64,000 nucleotides of DNA from assembly GCA_905233285.1 (NCBI GenBank), contig CAJODY010000002.1, positions 1 to 64,000 on the forward strand, given 5' to 3'. A model generated the notes under the pieces. That model searched no databases, was not told the origin of the DNA, and worked only from the letters and a program-made list of their open reading frames with translations. Below, in pieces: positions 1-7,986 of this stretch (within the stretch, counting starts at the first letter, position 1; each line of letters opens with the position of its first letter). This DNA comes from an uncultured Bacteroidaceae bacterium (GTDB lineage: Bacteria; Bacteroidota; Bacteroidia; Bacteroidales; Bacteroidaceae). A program made the position numbers and the translations under genes.

Positions 1-102
1 TGCATCGCCCTTTTGTGCCGCTTTCAGGTATTTCTGTGCCATAGCGGTAACACAGAGGGAAAGAAAAACTGTAGTAATAAAAGTACGTATCATAATCATC
101 AT
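1..102 (-). CDS. N-terminus of exported SEL1/TPR-like repeat protein (partial, continues outside the window)
   Basis: Minus strand from ATG at 102 reads MMIMIRTFITTVFLSLCVTAMAQKYLKAAQKGDA: signal peptide followed by a YLKAAQKGDA-type repeat start. Confidence 0.5.
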   Translation of the reverse strand, partial: MMIMIRTFITTVFLSLCVTAMAQKYLKAAQKGDA

Positions 103-196
103 GGCTTTAGTTAAAACGGGTTTTCTTTATAAATTCGGGTGCAAAGATAGCTAACCGCAGGGTTTTTGCAATTTTTTTTCGACAGTTTTTTCTTAT

Positions 197-1408
197 CTAT
201 TTAATAATGTACGGATAAATACGTCGCGGATTCGGGTTCTCATATTGTGGACCGAATAGCACAGGCTGATATCCGTCCTTGGGGTAGGCCACCACTACGC
301 TATACAGTTTTACAGTACCCTGCGGCACTCTGAATTTCACCTTCCCCATTGTTTTTATATCTGAATAAGTAGCATTGTTGTCTCCATCTACGGCTACTAT
401 ACGATAGGCAAAACCGTCGGAAGGCGACGTTGATTGAATATCGATTATTGACCATTTGCCATTTACAGGTAGGCTACGTACATTCACCCCGTATGTCATG
501 AGCGGTTCCTCGTTGAGCAACTGTCCCGAATACTTGCTGCACATCTCCTTCACCCTCGGGAAGTCGAAAGTGACGAGCCGGCTGTATGCATCGCATATCT
601 CTAGCGCAAACTGCCGCTCGTCGAGTCCGAACATACGCATATAAGTCTGTGCAGGGTCTTCACCTCGTTTACCATTCCTGAACAGGTCGGCTATGACCGT
701 CTTGCCGTGCTTCATGCTCCAATATTCTAATACGTAGGGTGAGTGATATATATTCTCACCTGCAAGGAACGGCAGGTTTGCTCCCTTTACGAATCCTTGC
801 CAATGAAACAGTTCCTCGTCTATCCAGTGCGGATTCACCTGCCACAGCATCCATTGACTCGTCATCTCGAATATGCCTCCTCCTCCCCAGCATTCACCCT
901 CTCCGTCGCTAGATATCTGGCTTTGGAACGAGTGACCTATCTCGTGGGCTATAGCATTGAGCTTACGGTCTTTCACCCTGTTGGGGGCAATCCACAGCGC
1001 ACCTATCGTCTCGTCGTAGTCGCCTCCGTAGGCAGTGCCTTCGAGCGAATAGTTCAGCATAGCCATCATCCTATATTTCTCCGACTTACTGCCTAGCAAC
1101 ACAAACTTGAGCGTGTCGCGGTAATACTTGTAGAATGTTTCCAGTTTCTCTTTCAGATTATTCAAATCGACAGTCATGTCGTGTCCCTCGAGTGCCGGAG
1201 CCTTGCTCAGGTCGTTGCCGAAACCGCGCTCCCAGAACACTACGAAGTTTTCCGTCTTAGCCATGCGCTGGTAGCTCCAGCGGGCCGTGTCGCTCTCAAA
1301 GTGGTTCTCTCTCAAGTCCTTCGGTATGTATATCTCTTTCTCCTGAGCGGGTAGGGTAGCCGTAAACAACGAGAGGAGTGAGAACAGTGTAACTAATTGT
1401 TTTTTCAT
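197..1408 (-). CDS. DUF6055-like secreted putative metalloprotease
   Basis: Signal peptide from MKKQLVTLFSLLSLFTATLPAQ (start trimmed from ORF 197..1495); HEIGHSFQ zinc motif; DUF6055-like sequence. Confidence 0.7.
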   Translation of the reverse strand: MKKQLVTLFSLLSLFTATLPAQEKEIYIPKDLRENHFESDTARWSYQRMAKTENFVVFWERGFGNDLSKAPALEGHDMTVDLNNLKEKLETFYKYYRDTLKFVLLGSKSEKYRMMAMLNYSLEGTAYGGDYDETIGALWIAPNRVKDRKLNAIAHEIGHSFQSQISSDGEGECWGGGGIFEMTSQWMLWQVNPHWIDEELFHWQGFVKGANLPFLAGENIYHSPYVLEYWSMKHGKTVIADLFRNGKRGEDPAQTYMRMFGLDERQFALEICDAYSRLVTFDFPRVKEMCSKYSGQLLNEEPLMTYGVNVRSLPVNGKWSIIDIQSTSPSDGFAYRIVAVDGDNNATYSDIKTMGKVKFRVPQGTVKLYSVVVAYPKDGYQPVLFGPQYENPNPRRIYPYIIK

Positions 1409-1529
1409 GTTAAACGTATGTTTGTTTTTACTATGGGCGCCTTTCGTTGTATCGAAATGTCGGGATGTCGTCATGTCGGTAAAGTCTGGCGCCAAAAAAA
1501 ACGGATAACTTACATTATCCGTTCTGCTG

Positions 1530-1603
1530 CGGTGCGTACGAGACTCGAACTCGTGACCCCATGCGTGACAGGCATGTATTCTAACCTACTGAACTAACGC
1601 ACC
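1530..1603 (-). tRNA. tRNA-Asp(GTC)
   Basis: Minus strand GGTGCGT...CATGC-CTGTCAC-GCATG...TTCGAGT...ACGCACCG: 7-bp acceptor stem, anticodon GTC, T-loop TTCGAGT. Confidence 0.95.
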
Positions 1604-1669
1604 GTTCGTTTTGCGAGTGCAAAGGTGCAAATTTTTGAGGGATATTTTTAAGAAAAAAGCGCGAATTTA

Positions 1670-4600
1670 TCAGTTTCTGCCTCCTCTTCCGCCGCCGAAA
1701 CCACCTCCACGGCCTCCACCGAAGCCTCGTCCTCCTTCTCCTCTGCTTTCACGTTCGCCGAAATCCTCACGCTGATACGCCTCGCGCATCTGCCGTTCGT
1801 TTCTCAGATTCTGTCGTGCATTTCTATCGCCGAACATATTCAGTCGGTACATGAAGTGAATCATGAAGAATGAGTTGATGCTGTTGTTCTCAGAGTCCCT
1901 GCGGCTGTAGGCAGAGATGGTGCGGCTCACGTTTGAGCGTTGGTGCAGTATGTCGTACATTCGCAGACTGATGGTAGCCTGGCGTTGTGCCAGGAAGCGG
2001 TAGCTCAACTGAGCATTCCAGATGAGTTCGTTCGTGTTCATCTCCGATGCTGAATAGCCGCGACGGCTGCTCATCTGTATGTCAGTAGAAAATCCGAAGC
2101 CGTTTTCGAAGTTGCCCGTCGATGAAAGTCCGTATGAGAAGTTGAACGTGTTCTGGTTCGAAGCCTCCACATATTCGCTTGCCGAGCGTGAATACATGAA
2201 GTTTCCGTTTGCCCTGATGTCCCAGTACCCCAGTCGCAGGGTGAGGCTCATCCTCTCGCCCACGCTGGTCTGGTGCACCGTGTTCGTTATCGTTTGTTTC
2301 TGCTGGTATATGTAGCTTACGTGGTTCTGGTATCCGAACGTAGTGTTCGTGTTGAGCATCAGCTTCTCCCAGAACAGTGGAGTGTTGAATCCTGCATTGG
2401 CATTCATCGACCAGTTGCCGTTGATGTTCTCGGGTCGTGTTTTCTGTCCACCGGTTGAGGGGTTATACTCCGTCTTGTTCGTTATGGCATTCAGGGTATT
2501 CGAGAACGACAGCCGTCCGAAGATGCTTTGCTGCGTCTCTTGCAGGTAATTGTTATAGTCGATATTGATATTGTTCGTGAACGACGGCTTCAGGTCGGGA
2601 TTACCCGTTCTGATGTTCAGCGGGTTCGAGTTATCCGTCAGGTTGAACAGGTCGGTCATGTCTGGCTGCTGAGTCTGTCCGCGGTACCTGATGCGCAGCG
2701 TGTGCTGCTTGCTGAAGCGAAAGCGTGCGTTCAGCGTGGGCGATACCCTCCAGTACGACCTCGAGGCCAGCGTGTCCAGTCCCTGATACTGGTATGCCAT
2801 CGTCTGATTCTGCTGCTCTATGCGCACACCGGCACTGATGTTGAGCAGACTCGTGATGTATCGCAGCGAAAACTCCATGTTATGCGTTTTGTTCACGTTG
2901 TCGCTGTATCTCGAGAGCGAGTCCGACAGAAACTCGAAATAATTCGGAGCCAGCATACCGTATTGTCCGTAGTCTTCCCACATCTGCCGACCTATCTCGT
3001 TAATCTTTCCGAAATCGTATGTGTCGCCCTCCGAGTGCCGCTTCTGATAGCCGTAGCTGTAGTTCAGCTGTGCAAACAGATTGCGCATTATGGGTTCCGA
3101 GTACGTCACTCCCACGTTGTAGCTACGGTTATACGACGGAGTATTCCTGTAGCGGTAAGTCAAGTCCAGCGAGTCGTTCCTCTGGTAATAGATAGTATTC
3201 GTGTAGTTGAACGTCTTGCTTTTGCTGCCCGATGTCGAGCCCGACACCCTCAGACTCACGTTTCTTCCGCTTCTTCCGTTCTCCGGTCCCTCGCCGAACC
3301 ACGGGTTGCCCCCCAGTTGCCGGTTCAGCATCACGTTGGCATTCGCGCTGTAGTTCGAGCCGTCGTTCCATGTCTTCCGGTCGCTGCTGTTCACCTTCTT
3401 CGAGTGGTCTATCTTGTCCATTTGGGTCAGCGGGTCGGTTATCTCTTCGCTGTACGGGTCGTCGTTGAACGTAGCCTCCTGTCCGTTGCTGTCCGAGTCG
3501 TTGTCACCGAAAGCGAACGACGGACGCAGCAGTAGGGTAGTCATCGAGTCCGGTTTCCATTCTATCTTAAAATCTCCGTTCAAGTTCCTGTTCTTGCTGA
3601 GGCTCTGATTCCAGCTGTTAGAGTACGATGCCAGGGTTGTCATGAAATTCTGACTGCTGCTCTTAGTCTGCACGTCGTTCTTCCTGCCCGAATAGCGCAC
3701 GTTGCCGCCCACTTCCCATTTATTCAAGTCGAACGCAATGTTCAGTCCCGTCATGTAGCTTGTCGTCACACCGTTATTGCCGCCTCTGCCGCCTCCGCCA
3801 CCAGTCTGGTCGTTTATGTTGTTCCAGTTTCCGATGAGCGAAGCCTGCCGTTTGTCGGTGAATCGGTTTAGCATTAGTCGTCCAGCCCGTCTATTTCTCG
3901 AACCTGCGCCTAGGTCGATGTTTCCGAACCATCCCTTCTTCATGCCCTTCTTTATTCCGATATCGATTACTGTCTCTTCCTCTCCGTCGTCGATTCCTGT
4001 TATGCGGCTCATGTCCGACTGCTTGTCATACGTCTTTATTTTATCGATGATTTCCGTCGGCAGATTCTTCATAGCCATATTCTTGTCCGTTGAGAAAAAC
4101 TCTTTTCCCTCCACCAGAATTTTTTTTACCGTCTTGCCGTTTATCTTCACCGTTCCGTCGTCAGCCACCTCCGCTCCAGGTAACTTGCGTATCAGTTCCT
4201 CCAGCACACTGCCCTCCGGCACCTTGAACGCATCCGCATTGAATATTACCGTATCCTCTTTCACCTCTACCTCCTTCAGTTGTCCCGTCACCACAGCCGT
4301 CTTCAGTTCTATGTTCGAAGGTGTCAGCAGGATAGTACCCATATTATATGTCGCAGCATTTGTTGCCTTCAATTCTATGGCGTGATAGAACGTATGATAG
4401 CCCAGGAACGTAATCTTCACCACATATCGTCCGTCAGCCACATTCTTCAACGTCCAGTTTCCGCTGCCGTTAGCGATGGCACCTGTAATCATCCCCGTCG
4501 AATCGCTCTTTGCCAGAATCACCGTACAGCTCTGCAGCGGCAGTCCCTCCTCCGAGTCCAGCACCCGTCCCGTCAGGTTATGGCGCGACGGTAGCACATT

Positions 4601-4675
4601 CTGTGCCTGCGCAGTTGACAGTCCCGACCCCAAAATCGAGAATATCATCATCAATATGTAAATCCGTAAATCCAT
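1670..4675 (-). CDS. TonB-dependent receptor / outer-membrane beta-barrel protein with CarboxypepD_reg-like N-domain and Gly/Arg-rich C-tail
   Basis: 1001 aa; signal peptide; LTGRVLDSEEGLPLQSCTVILAKSDSTG regulatory domain; plug-like VLEELIRKLPGAEVADDGTVKINGKTVKKILVEGKEFF; C-terminal GGRGFGGGRGGGFGGGRGGRN. Confidence 0.85.
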   Translation of the reverse strand: MDLRIYILMMIFSILGSGLSTAQAQNVLPSRHNLTGRVLDSEEGLPLQSCTVILAKSDSTGMITGAIANGSGNWTLKNVADGRYVVKITFLGYHTFYHAIELKATNAATYNMGTILLTPSNIELKTAVVTGQLKEVEVKEDTVIFNADAFKVPEGSVLEELIRKLPGAEVADDGTVKINGKTVKKILVEGKEFFSTDKNMAMKNLPTEIIDKIKTYDKQSDMSRITGIDDGEEETVIDIGIKKGMKKGWFGNIDLGAGSRNRRAGRLMLNRFTDKRQASLIGNWNNINDQTGGGGGRGGNNGVTTSYMTGLNIAFDLNKWEVGGNVRYSGRKNDVQTKSSSQNFMTTLASYSNSWNQSLSKNRNLNGDFKIEWKPDSMTTLLLRPSFAFGDNDSDSNGQEATFNDDPYSEEITDPLTQMDKIDHSKKVNSSDRKTWNDGSNYSANANVMLNRQLGGNPWFGEGPENGRSGRNVSLRVSGSTSGSKSKTFNYTNTIYYQRNDSLDLTYRYRNTPSYNRSYNVGVTYSEPIMRNLFAQLNYSYGYQKRHSEGDTYDFGKINEIGRQMWEDYGQYGMLAPNYFEFLSDSLSRYSDNVNKTHNMEFSLRYITSLLNISAGVRIEQQNQTMAYQYQGLDTLASRSYWRVSPTLNARFRFSKQHTLRIRYRGQTQQPDMTDLFNLTDNSNPLNIRTGNPDLKPSFTNNINIDYNNYLQETQQSIFGRLSFSNTLNAITNKTEYNPSTGGQKTRPENINGNWSMNANAGFNTPLFWEKLMLNTNTTFGYQNHVSYIYQQKQTITNTVHQTSVGERMSLTLRLGYWDIRANGNFMYSRSASEYVEASNQNTFNFSYGLSSTGNFENGFGFSTDIQMSSRRGYSASEMNTNELIWNAQLSYRFLAQRQATISLRMYDILHQRSNVSRTISAYSRRDSENNSINSFFMIHFMYRLNMFGDRNARQNLRNERQMREAYQREDFGERESRGEGGRGFGGGRGGGFGGGRGGRN

Positions 4676-4843
4676 AAATCCACTTATATGACCATCCGGT
4701 GCTCAAAAGGTTTAATCTTAAAGTCCATTTTTCTCTTGTCTCTGCAAAGTTACGACACGCAATACCCTTAATAATTTTTGGATTGGAATTTAACTTTTGT
4801 TTACATTTGTGGGCTTTATTCAATGTGCTTTTTCCTGAAATTT

Positions 4844-4874
4844 GTTACAATGTTACAATGTTACAATGTTACAA
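4844..4874. repeat. 8-bp tandem repeat (GTTACAAT)~4; left arm of an inverted repeat
   Basis: gttacaatgttacaatgttacaatgttacaa; reverse complement found at 5062-5092. Confidence 0.95.
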
Positions 4875-4976
4875 GCGCATTTTGCTGATTTCGCGCGTAT
4901 TATAGATTAAGAACTATTTGTATTAACCGGTTATTACTAATAGTTTCTTATATATATATAATATAACGTTTAGAGG

Positions 4977-5060
4977 AGCGCTGAACTGAACTTGTCGTTT
5001 AGCCATCATGAACTTGTCGGTTAGCCGTCACGAAAAGCTCAACGCTTAGGAGAAAAGTTT
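4977..5060 (+). repeat. 84-bp dispersed repeat, copy 1
   Basis: Aligns without gaps (about 71/84 identical by eye) to the reverse complement of 25957-26040; contains two ~22-bp GAACTTRTCGBTTAGCCRTCAY units. Confidence 0.9.
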
Positions 5061-5061
5061 C

Positions 5062-5092
5062 TGTAACATTGTAACATTGTAACATTGTAACA
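5062..5092. repeat. 8-bp tandem repeat (ATTGTAAC)~4; right arm of an inverted repeat
   Basis: tgtaacattgtaacattgtaacattgtaaca, reverse complement of 4844-4873. Confidence 0.95.
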
Positions 5093-5302
5093 ATTACAAA
5101 GTGTTAACGTGTGTAAATTTGTGTAAAATTAGCTTATCGCTTACAGCTGACTGCTTACCGTAGTAGGATGTGACTTCGAGGTAAAAACAAAAAATATCGG
5201 TTTGAGTTTGAAAGTTACGAAAAAAACTTTGTATCTTCGCACCTGATATACTATGACATTGAAAAGAACAACTGGGACGCCAGCTGACTAAATCAAACGA
5301 CA

Positions 5303-5386
5303 ATGAGAGCAAAACCTGTTGAAAAAAAAGAAAAGGTAGAGAAGTGCCTTAAAGAGAGTGAGTCGTTGCGATTAAGAAAGATATGA
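5303..5386 (+). CDS. Putative 27-aa leader ORF overlapping the DpnI-like gene
   Basis: ATG..TGA reads MRAKPVEKKEKVEKCLKESESLRLRKI; its stop overlaps the next start (ATGA). Confidence 0.35.
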   Translation: MRAKPVEKKEKVEKCLKESESLRLRKI

Positions 5387-6150
5387 ATTTACGTTTTGAC
5401 ATTTCGTTAGCAGAAGGATATAAAAGTCCAACGCAGATAGCACGTGTGCTGACCGAGGATTGGTTAGCGCGAAATATGTATTGCCCTATCTGTGGCGAAG
5501 TGTCTATTCGCCGTGCAGAACCTAATGCACCTGTGAAAGATTATGTTTGCGAAAAATGCAAATCACAATATGAGTTGAAAAGCAAGAAGACAAAAAGTGA
5601 AAGTTTTCAAGCAACTGTAGCGGATGGTGTTTATCGAACGATGATAGGACGTATCACTTCGCTTGACAATCCCAGTTTCTTTTTTCTGCACTACAACCGC
5701 TATGAAGTTAACAACCTGGTAGTAGTACCCAAATGCTTTTTTACTCCGTCAGTCATAGAGAAAAGAGCGGAGTTGCCAAGTACGGCACGGAGAGCAGGCT
5801 GGGAGGGGTGTAATATTCTTATGAAAGCAATACCGGCGACTGCAAAGATTCCAATAATAAGGAATGGTATGGTACGACCAATCCAAGATGTTGTAACTCA
5901 GTATCAGAAGGTGTATAATCTTCAAACCGACTCTATGAGAAGTCGTGGTTGGTTGATGGATACATTACATCTCATTGAGCGTCTCGACACAACGTTTTCA
6001 CTTGACCAATTATATGCCTTTGAAGATGAACTGAAGCTGAAGCACCCTGATAACAATCATATCCCCGACAAAATACGCCAGCAGTTGCAATTCCTCCGAG
6101 ACAAAGGTTTCATAGAATTTAAAGGTAGAGGAAAATATAAAAAACTTTAA
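5383..6150 (+). CDS. DpnI-family (methyl-directed GmATC) type II/IIM restriction endonuclease; Dam-replacing-like
   Basis: Closely resembles recalled DpnI along its length: ILTEDW/VLTEDW, zinc-binding YCPICG...CEKC, catalytic D...YELKSKK, ARRAGWEGCNI, C-terminal winged-helix end QQLQFLRDKGFIEFKGRGKYKKL. Confidence 0.92.
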   Translation: MNLRFDISLAEGYKSPTQIARVLTEDWLARNMYCPICGEVSIRRAEPNAPVKDYVCEKCKSQYELKSKKTKSESFQATVADGVYRTMIGRITSLDNPSFFFLHYNRYEVNNLVVVPKCFFTPSVIEKRAELPSTARRAGWEGCNILMKAIPATAKIPIIRNGMVRPIQDVVTQYQKVYNLQTDSMRSRGWLMDTLHLIERLDTTFSLDQLYAFEDELKLKHPDNNHIPDKIRQQLQFLRDKGFIEFKGRGKYKKL

Positions 6151-6152
6151 CT

Positions 6153-6770
6153 ATGGATGAAGATAAGAATTTCCTAAGACAGGACAATAACTACCGGACA
6201 TTAAAGGCGTTTAAGAAGGCTGAGTGTATATATGATGTAACGTATTACTTTGCCAATACTTTTCTGAAACCTAACGACCGGACGGTTGACCAGATGATTC
6301 AGGCTGCCCGCTCGGGAAAGCAGAATCTGGCTGAGGGAAATATCGATGGTATCACGTCACGCGAAATGGAGTTGAAGCTGACGAATGTGAACAGAGCATC
6401 ACTTCATGAGTTATTGTTGGATTATGAGGATTATCTGCGTGTACGCGATTTGGAGCAATGGAAATATGACGACCCTCGTTGTGTGCAGACGCGTGACTTT
6501 TGCAGAACTCACCTCGACTCCGCTATTTTCAGAGAGAAGATAAAAGAACGTTCGGATGAAACTATTGCCAACATCGCCATTACGTTAATTCGTCAGTGTG
6601 ATGTACTGATAAAGGGGCTGATTGAATGGAAGAAACGTGATTTCGTTGAGAAAGGCGGTATCAAAGAGGAATTGTACAAGGCAAGAAAGGACTGGCAGAA
6701 GAAAAACGGAGCCTATGGGAAGATACCGTATGAAGGACACGGATATAACGGGGATAATGGGGCAAAATAG
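6153..6770 (+). CDS. Four-helix-bundle protein (IVP/S23-like, four helix bundle suffix family)
   Basis: DRTVDQMIQAARSGKQNLAEGNIDGITSREMELKLTNVNRASLHELLLDYEDYL; paralogous to 44506..45300; starts 2 bp after the DpnI-like stop. Confidence 0.8.
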   Translation: MDEDKNFLRQDNNYRTLKAFKKAECIYDVTYYFANTFLKPNDRTVDQMIQAARSGKQNLAEGNIDGITSREMELKLTNVNRASLHELLLDYEDYLRVRDLEQWKYDDPRCVQTRDFCRTHLDSAIFREKIKERSDETIANIAITLIRQCDVLIKGLIEWKKRDFVEKGGIKEELYKARKDWQKKNGAYGKIPYEGHGYNGDNGAK

Positions 6771-6834
6771 GTTTATGGGGCAATGCCTAATCGGCCTCAA
6801 TCGCCTAATTAACCCATTGAGAAAAATTAGAAAT

Positions 6835-6895
6835 GATCTTTTTTGATCAAAAATATTAAAGAATGATCTTTTCCCATTTATATATTTTTTTGATC
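6835..6895. promoter_or_regulatory. Cluster of four GATC sites upstream of the DpnA-like methyltransferase
   Basis: GATC at 6835, 6845, 6865 and 6892; 14-bp palindrome TTTTTGATCAAAAA at 6840-6853; direct repeat AATGATCTTTT at 6832 and 6862. Confidence 0.75.
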
Positions 6896-7966
6896 TTACT
6901 TTTGCATCCGCTAACGATGCAAATGGATTATCAAGTAACGAGAACGACGGCTTCGTCACGTAGTGTATACGTGGGTGTCTCGTCAGCTCAGAAAGCTGAG
7001 GAGAGAGTCCGAGATCTAAGTCGAGATGACAAGGTCGTACTTGATTATCCTAATCTGAAATATATAGATGGCTATTCAGATAACAAGCAGGGAGTTCAAC
7101 CGTTTTATCGTTCTGCCAATCGTAACTTCAACCTTCTTCATGGCGATACGTTTGAGTTGCTTCCGCAGTTCAAATTCAAGTTCGACATGATATTTGCTGA
7201 CCCGCCTTATTTCTTGTCGAACGACGGAATAAGTGTACAGTCGGGTAAAGTCGTGAGTGTGAATAAGGGGGAATGGGACAGAGGTGGTACGCAGGAGGAG
7301 ATTGACGATTTCAATCGGAGGTGGATTTCCCTTTGCAGGGAGAAACTGAAGGATAATGGCACGATATGGATTTCAGGCACGTATCATAATATTTTCTCTG
7401 TGGCTAATTGTCTAACGCAGTTGGGATTTAAGATTCTCAATGTGATTACGTGGGCAAAGACTAATCCGCCACCAAACGTTTCGTGCCGCTATTTCACGTA
7501 CAGCACAGAGTTCATCATCTGGGCACGGAAGTGTGCAAAGAAGCCGCATTACTATAATTATGAGTTGATGAAGTATCTGAATGATGACAAGCAGATGACT
7601 GATGTGTGGCGACTGCCGGCTATCGTACCTTGGGAGAAATCGTGCGGCAAGCATCCTACGCAAAAGCCATTGGCTCTGTTGAGCCGCATCATAATGGCTT
7701 CAACTAAATCCGGTGCGTGGATTCTAGACCCTTTTGCCGGAAGTTCGACAACTGGCATTGCTGCCAATCTGCTTGGTCGCCGTTTTCTTGGTATCGAACG
7801 CGAACAGGAGTTTGTTGAGATGAGCCGTCTTCGCCGTCTGGAGATTGAGAATCTGGATACGTTCCATAAGTATCGCTCGAAGATTAAGGATGTTGTTCGC
7901 ACGGAGGAACTAGGTGCACAACTTGTGGTTGCCGAGGATGTCCCCGAACTTGATTTACCTTTTTAG
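6863..7966 (+). CDS. DpnA-like beta-class adenine-specific DNA methyltransferase (true start may be 6917 or 6923)
   Basis: Motif IV DMIFADPPYFLSNDGISVQSGKVVSVNKGEWDRGG precedes motif I DPFAGSSTTG; CRYFTYSTEFIIWARK, GKHPTQKP; strong resemblance to recalled M2.DpnII (DpnA). Confidence 0.9.
   Translation: MIFSHLYIFLILLLHPLTMQMDYQVTRTTASSRSVYVGVSSAQKAEERVRDLSRDDKVVLDYPNLKYIDGYSDNKQGVQPFYRSANRNFNLLHGDTFELLPQFKFKFDMIFADPPYFLSNDGISVQSGKVVSVNKGEWDRGGTQEEIDDFNRRWISLCREKLKDNGTIWISGTYHNIFSVANCLTQLGFKILNVITWAKTNPPPNVSCRYFTYSTEFIIWARKCAKKPHYYNYELMKYLNDDKQMTDVWRLPAIVPWEKSCGKHPTQKPLALLSRIIMASTKSGAWILDPFAGSSTTGIAANLLGRRFLGIEREQEFVEMSRLRRLEIENLDTFHKYRSKIKDVVRTEELGAQLVVAEDVPELDLPF
6897..6904 (+). promoter_or_regulatory. 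Bacteroidetes -7 promoter element (TAnnTTTG) for the methyltransferase
   Basis: TACTTTTG, 13 bp before ATG at 6917. Confidence 0.5.
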
Positions 7967-7986
7967 GATTTAAAGAAAACTACATA

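Noticed and set aside
2528-3535. 335-aa ORF antisense to the outer-membrane receptor gene
   Set aside because: Low-complexity Val/Arg-rich translation, entirely inside a well-supported CDS.
4977-5092. Insertion sequence
   Set aside because: No transposase ORF between or beside the inverted repeats; too short for an autonomous IS.
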